64,000 nt of DNA from a bacterium (GTDB lineage: Bacteria > Planctomycetota > Planctomycetia > Kolteriales > Kolteriaceae): positions 62,001-126,000 of the forward strand of contig JAIELF010000037.1 of assembly GCA_019753235.1 (NCBI GenBank), in the 5' to 3' direction. Below, one piece after another: positions 56,097 through 64,000 of this stretch. Below the pieces are notes generated by a model, which saw nothing but the letters and a program-made list of their open reading frames with translations, was not told the origin of the DNA and made no database searches. How positions within the stretch are numbered: the first letter of the stretch is position 1; every line of letters begins with the position of its first letter. Both the position numbers and the translations under genes were made by a program.

Positions 56097-56909
56097 TCAT
56101 GCCAAAACTTCGTCGGTCCAAACCTGGAACAATTGGAGCTGGTTGACGCCGAATGTCGTGGTCAGCGCGACGTCGGCAGCGTCACGACCCCGAGCCATCA
56201 GGACCCGTCCGATGCGCGGCGTGTTGTTTCGCGCGTCGAAAGCATGCCACTGACCACCCAAGTAAACCTCGAACCAGGCGCTGAAGTCCATCGGCGAAGG
56301 AACGCGCGGAACGCCGATATCTCCAAGATAACCCGTGCAATACCGAGCCGGGATATTGAGGCATCGGCAGAACGTAATCGCCAGATGCATGTAGTCCCGG
56401 CAAACGCCGACCCGCTCGCGATATGCTTCGAGCGCCGTTCGATTGGCGCGGGCCTGCAAGTAATCAAAGCGGATATGTCGGTGGACGTAATCGCACACCG
56501 CTTGCACCAGCGACCACCCCGCCGGGAGTTTTCCAAAAATCGCCCAGGCGGTGTCCCGCAGTTCGCTGTCGACTTCGCAATAGCGGCTGCCAAGCAGGAA
56601 CAAGAGAACGTCACTCGGGAGGTCCTGTACCGGATGCTGAAATGCGTTCCACACCTGCACGTCCGGCAATCCATCGTCATGGACGACGGCATCCCCGCGA
56701 AATGTAACCTGTCCCGCCGGCACCACCGTTCGCCCGCAGTGATTCCCATAAATGTCGGTGTAGTCTGAAATCGGAACAATTGGATTCACAACCAATCGCT
56801 GCGTCTCGCGGAGAGTGTGGGTCCGAGACGGGTGGAGGCACATCATCATCAGCACTGCGGTCGGCTCGGCAAACGTAAACGAAGCTTCAAAACCAACGCG
56901 GATAATCAT
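56097..56909 (-). CDS. Transglutaminase-like family protein
   Basis: A 270-residue cytosolic-looking protein. The core is ANRTALEAYRERVGVCRDYMHLAITFCRCLNIPARYCTGYLGD, with the expected Cys, then FSAWFEVYLGGQWHAFDARNN. In classical transglutaminase-like proteases a His stands before AW (HAWVE); here it is Ser in SAWFE, and the next histidine is in QWHAFDAR. A beta-rich N-terminal domain (LRETQRLVVNPIVPISDYTDIYGN) precedes it. Starts at ATG 56909 with AGGGA upstream. Ends close to the end of the tRNA-remnant region. Confidence 0.85.
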   Translation of the reverse strand: MIIRVGFEASFTFAEPTAVLMMMCLHPSRTHTLRETQRLVVNPIVPISDYTDIYGNHCGRTVVPAGQVTFRGDAVVHDDGLPDVQVWNAFQHPVQDLPSDVLLFLLGSRYCEVDSELRDTAWAIFGKLPAGWSLVQAVCDYVHRHIRFDYLQARANRTALEAYRERVGVCRDYMHLAITFCRCLNIPARYCTGYLGDIGVPRVPSPMDFSAWFEVYLGGQWHAFDARNNTPRIGRVLMARGRDAADVALTTTFGVNQLQLFQVWTDEVLA

Positions 56910-57976
56910 GTTTCCCTAACTGGGGATCCCCCATGTTCGCTCTCCCGCCAAGGGTGTAAGCCGAAAACTCTCCGATGGCTCCCGTGAGCCATGAAACATC
57001 CAAGCTACCGACCCGCTCTCTGAGACTCAACGGTTTTTCAGTCAATGCTGGGATCCGTTTGCATTCCTCTTCCAGACTGCCGAATTGCACTACCCCTTTC
57101 GATCGATCACGCGAAAACGTACGAAAACATGGACTTAGTGGCGATTGGTTGGTTGAAGGTTCGATAGGGCATACCACGATAACGGAAGGTGTTTAGGGCC
57201 AAATTCGCAGGGTTTTGCCGAACGGCTTTTGGATCTGCATGTTCTACGTTCGAGTCCTAGCGGGGCAGTTTCTTCAAAAGTCTAGGCTGAATCAGCGTTT
57301 ACGTTACCTGTCGACGTTCGACAGTGCGGCCCAAAGCGGAACGAAAGGGGTAGTCCATACCCCTTTCCTATGCAAAGGGGTTGCACATGCCTCGAATCGG
57401 GCACCAATACCGGCTTCACAAGGCAAGCGGCTGAGCGTTTGTCGCCCTGGCCGGCAGCAGATCGGCTTGATCCTCGGGATCATGTTGCCACGCGGAAAAA
57501 AGAAACGGCTCACCTCTAAAATGGACCTAAACATCGCATAAACCTGCTCAAGTGAATCCTATTTTTTCTTGCACGAAAGTCATCTTGCCTCGACAATCAC
57601 GTCACCCTGGCGTGGTGGGGCGTACCAGACTCTAGGCAAGAAGAGAATCACTTATTGACGTTCGCGCAGGGAAAGCCACCGACGGATTTTCAAACGGGGC
57701 CAATTCTCCGTGAGCGGTGTCACCTAGGGGAATCCTGGCCCCTTGTCGGCGCGGCGAGCGGCTTTTGACTCGTGAACATCTATGGATGTTCATTCACCTC
57801 ATGAACTAGGAAATTGCTTGCCGGGAGGTGTCTGTTTTCTGATGGAATGGCCTCCTTTGCACGGTTATCCGGACGGGTTCGGCTCACGGCATTTCGGTTG
57901 ATTTTCTTCGCCGATCTGGCTCGAGAAGTGTCGGCTTGGATATTGACGTTGCCTCTTTCGCTCGGGAGCGTTGTCT
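56910..57976. other. Long spacer upstream of the giant secreted protein gene
   Basis: About 1.07 kb without a supported gene. Several short frames are open but none has a ribosome-binding site together with coding character. Near 57345-57375 a short GGGGTA...TACCCC / AAAGGGG inverted repeat is visible. The promoter of the 57977 gene must lie in its last part. Confidence 0.4.
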
Positions 57977-60900
57977 ATGTCTGCTTACTCGTCGTTAAAT
58001 TCGTTGTTTCGTCGCCGATGTTACCTCAAGAGGAAGGATCGAGGCCGATCCCTTCGGTTAGAGCTTTTGGAAGATCGAACTGTGCCGGCGGTGATTTTGT
58101 GGGACGGGGGCGCGGGCAATAACCTTTGGCAGGATCCGCTGAATTGGTCGACCGACTCGCTCCCAGGGGCGACGGATGATGTGCAGATTGTCGGATCGGG
58201 ATCGACCATCCAGCTGTCGAGCGGTTCGGCCAGCGTTAGCAGTGTTGTCTCGGATCGATCGCTCAACATTGCTGGCGGTTCGCTGACATCGAGCACCGTG
58301 CAAGTGAATGGAAGCCTGACTGTCGGTGCCTCGGGCGCGATCAATAACGCGCAGATTTTGCCTGGGACAGGGGGGAGCGTCTCGATTTCAGGCGGCACAT
58401 TGGCGAGTGTTGTCTTGAATGCCGGCGCAACGGTTTCGAGCGGCACGCTCGACAACGTCACGTTGGGAGCGAGTTTGTCGTCGACAGGGAGTTTCACGAT
58501 TCGCAATGGTCTGAACCTAAATGGTCAGACTTGGACCCATGCTCCGACAACGGCAACAACAGTGACGTTCATCGGGAGTCAGTCCATTACCGGCGGGGGA
58601 ACGATCCTGCTCAATAGTGCTTCAGCGACAACGACGATGAGGGTGAGCGGCGGCACGTCAACGGTGCCGGTTCAGGTGACGATCGCATCCGACGTAACCA
58701 TTCGGGGTACGGGAACTACCACCTTCTCTGGTGTGACTCCATTCGATCGCTGGATCAATGCGGGGACGATCGCGTGCGAAACGACCTCTCGAACGTGGAC
58801 GATTTCCAATCTCGACAACCAGGGAGTGATCCGCTCGACCTCGGGGACGGTCTTGGTGTCGACTGGTTGGACCAATACTGGAACGCTCGAAGCCAATGGC
58901 GGCACATTGACGCTCGGCAGCGGCACCAATTCGTGGTCCAACGCTGGCACGATCAACGTGATCAGCGGCGTATTGAACCTGGGCGGCTCCATCAATACGG
59001 CGAACCTGGGAAACATGATGCGGGCGGGGGCCGATGCCGGAACGGTCAACATTACTGGAGTTTTGACGGGCAATCTTGCACTGAATGAGTCGACGGGGAC
59101 ATTTAATCTTGTTACTGGCGGTACACTGAAGGATAGCCTCTACACGTCTACCGCCTTGAGTGGACCGCCGGTGCTCAACGTCTCGGGAGGCACCCTTGAT
59201 AACGTTACACTTGGTAAGAACCTGACCTCTAACGGTGGCTTCACTGTTCGGAATGGTTTGAATCTGAACGGTCAGACTTGGACTCTTTTCGGGTCGAATG
59301 GGGTCGCCGTGACGTTTGTTGGGACACAATCGATCACTGGCCCGGGGACGATTGAGATCAATTCAACGTCGGCGACGACCATGATGGCCAGTGGTGGCAG
59401 CGCCTCGTTACCGACTCAAGTTAGCATCTCGGCCGGCGTGTCGGTTGTCGGCACCGGAAGAGCAAATTTTTCTGGTTCGAGCGCTTTCAGCCGCTGGGTC
59501 AGCGCCGGAACCTTCATTAGGAATGCCCCAACGGAATGGAACATCCTTAACTTTGATAATCTTGGAACCCTAATCTTCAGTGGCGGAACGACATTTCTCG
59601 GTAACGGCGTCAATGGCTGGACGAATGGCGGTACGATCGACGTTCAGGGGGGCACTCTCTACCTCGGAGGCGAAATGACTCCCGCCAGTGTCGGAGTTTT
59701 CGTACGGACGGGGGGTACTATCAACATCGGCGGAAATTGGACAGGTGACCTCGCATTGACCCCCGCCATCGGGTCGGCCACCCTTTTGGCCGGCGCTTCT
59801 ATAATTAACAGCAGGTACTCTTCCTCCGGAGGCGCCATTCTTAATGTTACTGGCGGTACTCTCGACAATTTGACTTTGGAATCTCCGCTGACATTATCGG
59901 GATCGATTTCTGTTCGTAACGGTCTCAATCTAAATGGCCAAACCTTAGCAATTGATACGACATCTTCGTCAACGGTGACGGTGACTTTCCGCGGAACTCA
60001 GTCGATTATGGGCCCAGGTTCCATTCAGCTGAATGCGTCATCGATAAGGATGGAAGTGGCCGGTATCAACTCTAGTACGCCAGGACAGACGACCATTGGC
60101 GCGGGTGTGAGTGTGGGTGGGAGTGGAAATGCCATCTTCAGCTCACCAACGACGCTCGACCGCTGGATCAATGCCGGAACGATGGTTACGGAAGGAATGT
60201 TTCAATCATGGACGATTTCCTATCTGGACAACCAGGGGACGATTCGCTCGACTCGAGGTACAATCACCCTGTCCACCGGTTGGACCAATACAGGAATCCT
60301 CGAAGTCAATGACGGAACGTTTTCACTCAATGGCGCGTGGTCTAATGCCGGGACGATTAACGTTGGCACCGGCACGTTGAATCTCGGGGGATCGGTCAAC
60401 ACTGCCAATCTTGGGAACTTTACCCGGTTGGGGAACAACGTCGGTACAGTAAACATCACTGGGACCATGACAGGGAACCTCGCGCTGAACGCTCAGACAG
60501 GTTCATTTAACCTCCTGAATGGAGGTACTCTCAGGAACATGACCTACTCAAGCACCGGTGGACCCGTTCTCACCATCAACGGTGGAACTATTGACAATCT
60601 GACTCTTGGATCGGACCTCGTCGCGACACAACCTTATACCATTCGCAATGGCTTGAATCTTAACGGTTGGACGATGAGGAACACTGCTTCAGCGACGACG
60701 ATGACGTTCGTGGGTACTCAATCCATCGTCGGTCCGGGAACGATCTTCAACAACGCATCGACGACGACGTCAATGGCCGCCGCGGACACAAACATCCAGG
60801 TAACTATCGGTTCAGGAGTGATTGTTCGTGGCGGGACAAATTTTGCAGGCTCCACTTCCCGCTGGATCAATTCCGGCAGCGTTATCGCTGAATTCCGTAC

Positions 60901-62926
60901 CGGGTCGATCAACGGCAATTTCGACAACTACGGCCTGGTTCATGCATCCCTGAGTAACATCTCTTTCACCTCGGGCGCCAACTACGCTCAGTATGCGGGT
61001 GAGACGCGGATCGAAAGTGGTCGAACGTTCGGTAGGAGCATTAGCGGAATTGCAACGACTATCAACGGTGGGCAACTGACGGGTTTAGGTACCGTCGCTG
61101 GGAACCTGGTGAATGGTGGGACAGTCTCGCCAGGCTTGGGGACCACGAATGGCATCCTTTCGGTCACGGGGAGTTACACGCAGCTTGCTGCTGGCAGCCT
61201 GGCCATGGACTGGGGGCCGACGGTCGTGGATCGCTTGAATGTTGCCGGCGCTACAACGCTTGCTGGTAACCTTGTTGTCAATGTGAGTGGCTTCATTCCA
61301 ACCAACGGCTCGGCCAATGTCGCTGTCAATGGAGTCTCACGCAGCGGTACATTTGCGACGGTGATCGACGGCAACGTGAACGATCCCGTCACTTGGTCTG
61401 TCGGCTACTCCCCGACCTCGGCCACGGTTACCGCTGCGAGCCCGACCCTCTCGGTTGGCGGTCCTTACGCCGTCGCGGAGGGGGATTCGCTGACGCTCGA
61501 TGCTCTCTTATCCTCGGACATCGATCCGTTGCAACCTTTCACGTATGCATGGGATCTAGATGGGGATGGCCAATTCGATGATGCCCAGGGCCGATCGCCG
61601 ACCTTGACCTGGGCCGATCTGGTGGCTGTTGGACTTGCTAATGGACCTGCAGCGACGAGCATTCGCCTTCAGGTCATTGACAACAACGGGTTCTCTTTCA
61701 CCGGGGCCGCCACACTCACCATCAACAACACGCCGCCGCAAGTGTCGGGGACTGTTCCGCTCAATGTTCCTTTTGGAACGAGCGTCTCCCTGGCACTCTC
61801 GGCGAATGACCCCTCGCCGGCCGATCAAGCGGCGAGCTTTACCTATGACATCGATTGGGATGGCAACGGCATCTTCGATCAAACGGTCGTCATGAATAGC
61901 GGGCCGGTGAGCTATCTCTATCCAGACGTCGGGACGTACGCGATCAAGTTCCGCGCGACCGACCGTGACGGCGGCGTCAGCTCGATCAGCTCGGCGACCG
62001 TCAACATTTTCGGCTACATGCTTCGACCCAATCCCAACAATCCGTTGACGACCGATCTGATTTGGTCGGGAACCAGTGGAGCGGATTCGGTTCAATTCGA
62101 ACAGACGGCGGTTGATCAGATTTCGCTTCGAACACTTCTTCTCAATAACGCTGCCGTCAACACGCAGCAGACGATCAATGGCGTCACCGGTCGCGTGGTG
62201 GGTTGGGGTCAGAAGGGGGCTGATCAACTCGACGCCTCCTTGGTGAGCGGGTTGCCAACGGAACTTCGCGGCGGCGGCGGCGCGGATACCATCCTTGGGG
62301 GCGCGGCAGACAATATTCTTTACGGTGATAGTGATGGTGGCGAAGGAGGGAGCGATTCGATCGTCGGTGGGTCATCGGCCGACACCATTTATGCGGATGG
62401 GCCCGAGGGAAACGGTGACACCATTGATGGTGGCAATGGTAACGACAGGATCTTTTCCGATCCCATCGAAGGGGCCGAAGGAGGGGCCGATACTGTCCAA
62501 GGGGGTAGCGGTCAAGATCTGATCGAGGCCGGCATCGGCGATGACACGATTGATGGTGGTACAGGCAACGATGTTCTTGTTGGCGGCGCGGGCCTTGATC
62601 TTCTCGCTGCTGGCGACGGCGAGGATATTCTGATTTCCGGAAGCATTTCGGAGAGCTTAACAACCAACAACCGCGCGGGCTTGATTGCCGTCTATAGCGC
62701 GTGGCAACTTCCCGGTACAACGTCTGATCGCAAGACGAACATCGAAGGTGGATCTGGCTCGACCTTAAATCCCGCGTACACTCTTGTGGCGGGGACAACA
62801 CTTTTGGATGACAACAGTGTCGATACTCTTCTGGGCGATGCCGACAGTGATTGGTTCCTCTACGACTTCGCTACCGACCTAGCCCCTGACTTCAACCCTA
62901 GCATCGATCTGCTGACCAACGTGTAG
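57977..62926 (+). CDS. Giant secreted repeat protein: LEPR-XLL-type N-terminus, beta-helix repeats, PKD-like and RTX-type calcium-binding C-terminus
   Basis: A 1649-residue protein. The N-terminus (RRRCYLKRKDRGRSLRLELLEDRTVP, LELLEDR at residues 28-34) is the LEPR-XLL-type motif found on large planctomycete exported proteins. Four long units begin with (V/L)RNGLNLNGQT, at nucleotide positions about 58511, 59258, 59924 and 60653 (periods of 249, 222 and 243 codons). Within them are Thr/Ser/Asn/Gly-rich strands expected of a parallel beta-helix. A PKD-like/cadherin-like domain (PFTYAWDLDGDGQFDDAQG) and RTX-like calcium nonapeptides (GGNGNDRIFSD, GGTGNDVLVGGAG) follow. Probably an adhesin-like surface protein. 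ATG 57977 has GGGAG eight bases upstream. Mobile or repetitive gene, so copy number may vary. Confidence 0.92.
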   Translation: MSAYSSLNSLFRRRCYLKRKDRGRSLRLELLEDRTVPAVILWDGGAGNNLWQDPLNWSTDSLPGATDDVQIVGSGSTIQLSSGSASVSSVVSDRSLNIAGGSLTSSTVQVNGSLTVGASGAINNAQILPGTGGSVSISGGTLASVVLNAGATVSSGTLDNVTLGASLSSTGSFTIRNGLNLNGQTWTHAPTTATTVTFIGSQSITGGGTILLNSASATTTMRVSGGTSTVPVQVTIASDVTIRGTGTTTFSGVTPFDRWINAGTIACETTSRTWTISNLDNQGVIRSTSGTVLVSTGWTNTGTLEANGGTLTLGSGTNSWSNAGTINVISGVLNLGGSINTANLGNMMRAGADAGTVNITGVLTGNLALNESTGTFNLVTGGTLKDSLYTSTALSGPPVLNVSGGTLDNVTLGKNLTSNGGFTVRNGLNLNGQTWTLFGSNGVAVTFVGTQSITGPGTIEINSTSATTMMASGGSASLPTQVSISAGVSVVGTGRANFSGSSAFSRWVSAGTFIRNAPTEWNILNFDNLGTLIFSGGTTFLGNGVNGWTNGGTIDVQGGTLYLGGEMTPASVGVFVRTGGTINIGGNWTGDLALTPAIGSATLLAGASIINSRYSSSGGAILNVTGGTLDNLTLESPLTLSGSISVRNGLNLNGQTLAIDTTSSSTVTVTFRGTQSIMGPGSIQLNASSIRMEVAGINSSTPGQTTIGAGVSVGGSGNAIFSSPTTLDRWINAGTMVTEGMFQSWTISYLDNQGTIRSTRGTITLSTGWTNTGILEVNDGTFSLNGAWSNAGTINVGTGTLNLGGSVNTANLGNFTRLGNNVGTVNITGTMTGNLALNAQTGSFNLLNGGTLRNMTYSSTGGPVLTINGGTIDNLTLGSDLVATQPYTIRNGLNLNGWTMRNTASATTMTFVGTQSIVGPGTIFNNASTTTSMAAADTNIQVTIGSGVIVRGGTNFAGSTSRWINSGSVIAEFRTGSINGNFDNYGLVHASLSNISFTSGANYAQYAGETRIESGRTFGRSISGIATTINGGQLTGLGTVAGNLVNGGTVSPGLGTTNGILSVTGSYTQLAAGSLAMDWGPTVVDRLNVAGATTLAGNLVVNVSGFIPTNGSANVAVNGVSRSGTFATVIDGNVNDPVTWSVGYSPTSATVTAASPTLSVGGPYAVAEGDSLTLDALLSSDIDPLQPFTYAWDLDGDGQFDDAQGRSPTLTWADLVAVGLANGPAATSIRLQVIDNNGFSFTGAATLTINNTPPQVSGTVPLNVPFGTSVSLALSANDPSPADQAASFTYDIDWDGNGIFDQTVVMNSGPVSYLYPDVGTYAIKFRATDRDGGVSSISSATVNIFGYMLRPNPNNPLTTDLIWSGTSGADSVQFEQTAVDQISLRTLLLNNAAVNTQQTINGVTGRVVGWGQKGADQLDASLVSGLPTELRGGGGADTILGGAADNILYGDSDGGEGGSDSIVGGSSADTIYADGPEGNGDTIDGGNGNDRIFSDPIEGAEGGADTVQGGSGQDLIEAGIGDDTIDGGTGNDVLVGGAGLDLLAAGDGEDILISGSISESLTTNNRAGLIAVYSAWQLPGTTSDRKTNIEGGSGSTLNPAYTLVAGTTLLDDNSVDTLLGDADSDWFLYDFATDLAPDFNPSIDLLTNV

Positions 62927-63153
62927 CAGAGGTCCGTCTTTGATGTTGACCGGGATACTCAAGGTGGAGCAAGCTAACCTCGTCTGGTTTGATTGACACC
63001 AATGGCACGCGGCGAAGGTAACATTGATCGACCGACCGCAAGCTGACCTACCGCCCGAGGCGAATTCGCTCGACGGGGAACGGAGGGAGGTTCTTCCCGA
63101 CGCCTTCTAGCGTGCGTAGACTTCCCGGGGGAAAGGGGGAGGTTACGCCATAT

Positions 63154-63468
63154 ATGAGCGCAACAATCGGCTCGGAAGCAAGACGCCCCTGGTTCGCACC
63201 GATCGAAGACGGCGACGCCTACCGACGCGCTGGAGGCCGACGTGCCTACAACGCCCGCCGAACGTTTGCGAGAGAGGCCCGCCTACGTCGCATCGTCGAG
63301 ATGATGCACCGCCTACCGCGCGACATAACGTCGCTACGCTTTCTCCCCTGGGGCTCGCAACAGAAACTTGCCGATCGCCTGGGCGTTCATCCTGGCACGA
63401 TATCACGCGACTTGAAAGCACTTCGAGACGAGTCGATCGCGGCCCGAGGGGCGGAAGATCGAGGGTAG
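63154..63468 (+). CDS. Small HTH DNA-binding protein
   Basis: A 104-residue basic protein. The C-terminal 45 residues are a helix-turn-helix of the wHTH type (GSQQKLADRLGVHPGTISRDLKALRDESI). The N-terminus is Arg/Ala-rich (RRAYNARRTFAREARLRRIVEMMHRL). GGGGGAGG lies 11 bases before the ATG; the frame opens further up at 63112. It resembles small regulators of mobile or phage-like elements. Target unknown. Confidence 0.65.
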   Translation: MSATIGSEARRPWFAPIEDGDAYRRAGGRRAYNARRTFAREARLRRIVEMMHRLPRDITSLRFLPWGSQQKLADRLGVHPGTISRDLKALRDESIAARGAEDRG

Positions 63469-63549
63469 TGGCATCGCATCTCTACCACTTCACGCCCCCA
63501 AACCATGCCATTCACTCTTTGCACACGCGACCGATAAATCGATAGGGGT

Positions 63550-63832
63550 ATAGCTCGCGGGTCCTTCCTGGGGTTTGAAACGCTGCTTATACCGGCGGGA
63601 TTGGTTTCACTGATCTTGCGGCCACTGGAATCGTAAACGTAGGTCGATCGGCGATTCAGCCTGCGGGCGACGATCTCTTCGGGTCGTCTCTGGCATCATA
63701 CTCATACTCGGCCACGGTTGTCGAGTCTGAGGCTTTGATCACTTTTACGAGCCGGTTCCAGGCGTCGTAGGTGCAGGTGAACGAGCTTGATGGCATGGCG
63801 GGCTGCGGCATGGTGGTCATGTTGCCGGCGGC
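63550..63832 (-). pseudogene. Remnant of an RHS-repeat protein, frameshifted
   Basis: Leftward reading gives GNMTTMPQPAMPSSSFTCTYDAWNRLVKVIKASDSTTVAEYEYDAR in one frame (63832 to about 63680), then a frame change, then LNRRSTYVYDSSGRKISETNPAG (about 63660 to 63590) in another. YDAxNR and YDSSGRK are RHS/YD repeat units, normally parts of very large secreted toxin or wall proteins. Only about 280 bases remain, so this is a decayed fragment. Confidence 0.75.
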
Positions 63833-63919
63833 GAGGACTTTTCGCAGATAGCGGAAGGGGTCGAGGTTGAGTCGTCGGCAGGGGATGGTTCCTTGAATAC
63901 GTTCAAAAAGGTTAGACAA
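63833..63919 (-). mobile_element. IS66-like transposase C-terminal fragment
   Basis: The frame directly upstream of the RHS piece reads CRRLNLDPFRYLRKVLAA, which resembles the C-terminal CKR...(N/D)P..YLRDVL of IS66-family transposases. It joins the RHS remnant in frame at 63832. Only about 28 codons are visible; the rest to 64000 has no clear match. The window ends soon after, so the insertion boundary is not seen. Confidence 0.45.
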
Positions 63920-64000
63920 TGTTAGGGCAGGCCTTGAATCGCGGACTTCAGGGGTCGCCTCAAGTCCTTGACCCGTAAGGCAAGCCGAAGTGGCGGAATG

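Noticed and set aside
1-64000. CRISPR arrays, rRNA genes, riboswitches
   Set aside because: No regularly spaced direct repeats with unique spacers and no conserved rRNA or riboswitch core sequence was seen. The repeats found are coding repeats (YTV, FG-GAP, beta-helix) or short palindromes.

Overview
The window looks like chromosomal DNA of a moderately GC-rich member of the Planctomycetota. The evidence is a YTV-repeat envelope protein, a giant secreted protein with an LEPR-XLL-type N-terminal motif, two Tat-exported Gfo/Idh/MocA oxidoreductases (one beside a GH42-like hydrolase), DUF1570 and TgpA-type proteins, a type III glutamine synthetase, a SpoVG/IspE pair, KdsB (so an outer membrane with Kdo), and frequent GTG/TTG starts. 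Genus cannot be read from the sequence.

Layout. 0-10 kb: a membrane-embedded sigma-54 activator, a sugar-processing pair (Gfo/Idh/MocA plus GH42-like hydrolase), a small cytosolic protein with a strong terminator, and a second Tat oxidoreductase. 10-20 kb: a Gly/Tyr-rich secreted peptide, an outer-membrane barrel, then a leftward cluster (MFS transporter, small tail-anchored protein, FAH-family hydrolase, LutB-type iron-sulfur protein), a DUF1704/MATCAP-like metallopeptidase divergent from a phosphohexomutase, and an alkylsulfatase-like metallo-hydrolase. 20-34 kb: BatA/VWA protein, ferritin-like protein, DUF5009 acyltransferase, TgpA transglutaminase, a tandem methyltransferase-like protein, the Cys-rich YTV protein, a DUF1570 metalloprotease and a DUF3253 protein. 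34-53 kb: mostly housekeeping (GS-III, SpoVG, IspE, DEAD helicase, M20 amidohydrolase, PilZ, Asd, TrpS, KdsB, YgiQ), with an FG-GAP secreted protein, a CelD-like GNAT and an unknown secreted protein.

53.5-64 kb is different: sparse coding, an MmyB-type regulator facing a DUF2834 membrane protein across a palindromic/direct-repeat operator, a 3' tRNA remnant, a transglutaminase-like protein, a 1649-residue repeat protein, a small HTH protein and a broken RHS gene joined to an IS66-like transposase tail. This has the look of an accessory, rearranged segment.

The most unusual observations are a zinc ribbon inserted inside the SpoVG fold, a ComP-like multi-TM sensor fused to a complete sigma-54 activator, two Rossmann methyltransferase-like domains in one chain, a 213-bp convergent overlap of two coding regions, and the operator between the MmyB and DUF2834 genes. 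No complete tRNA, rRNA, CRISPR array or intact insertion sequence was found.
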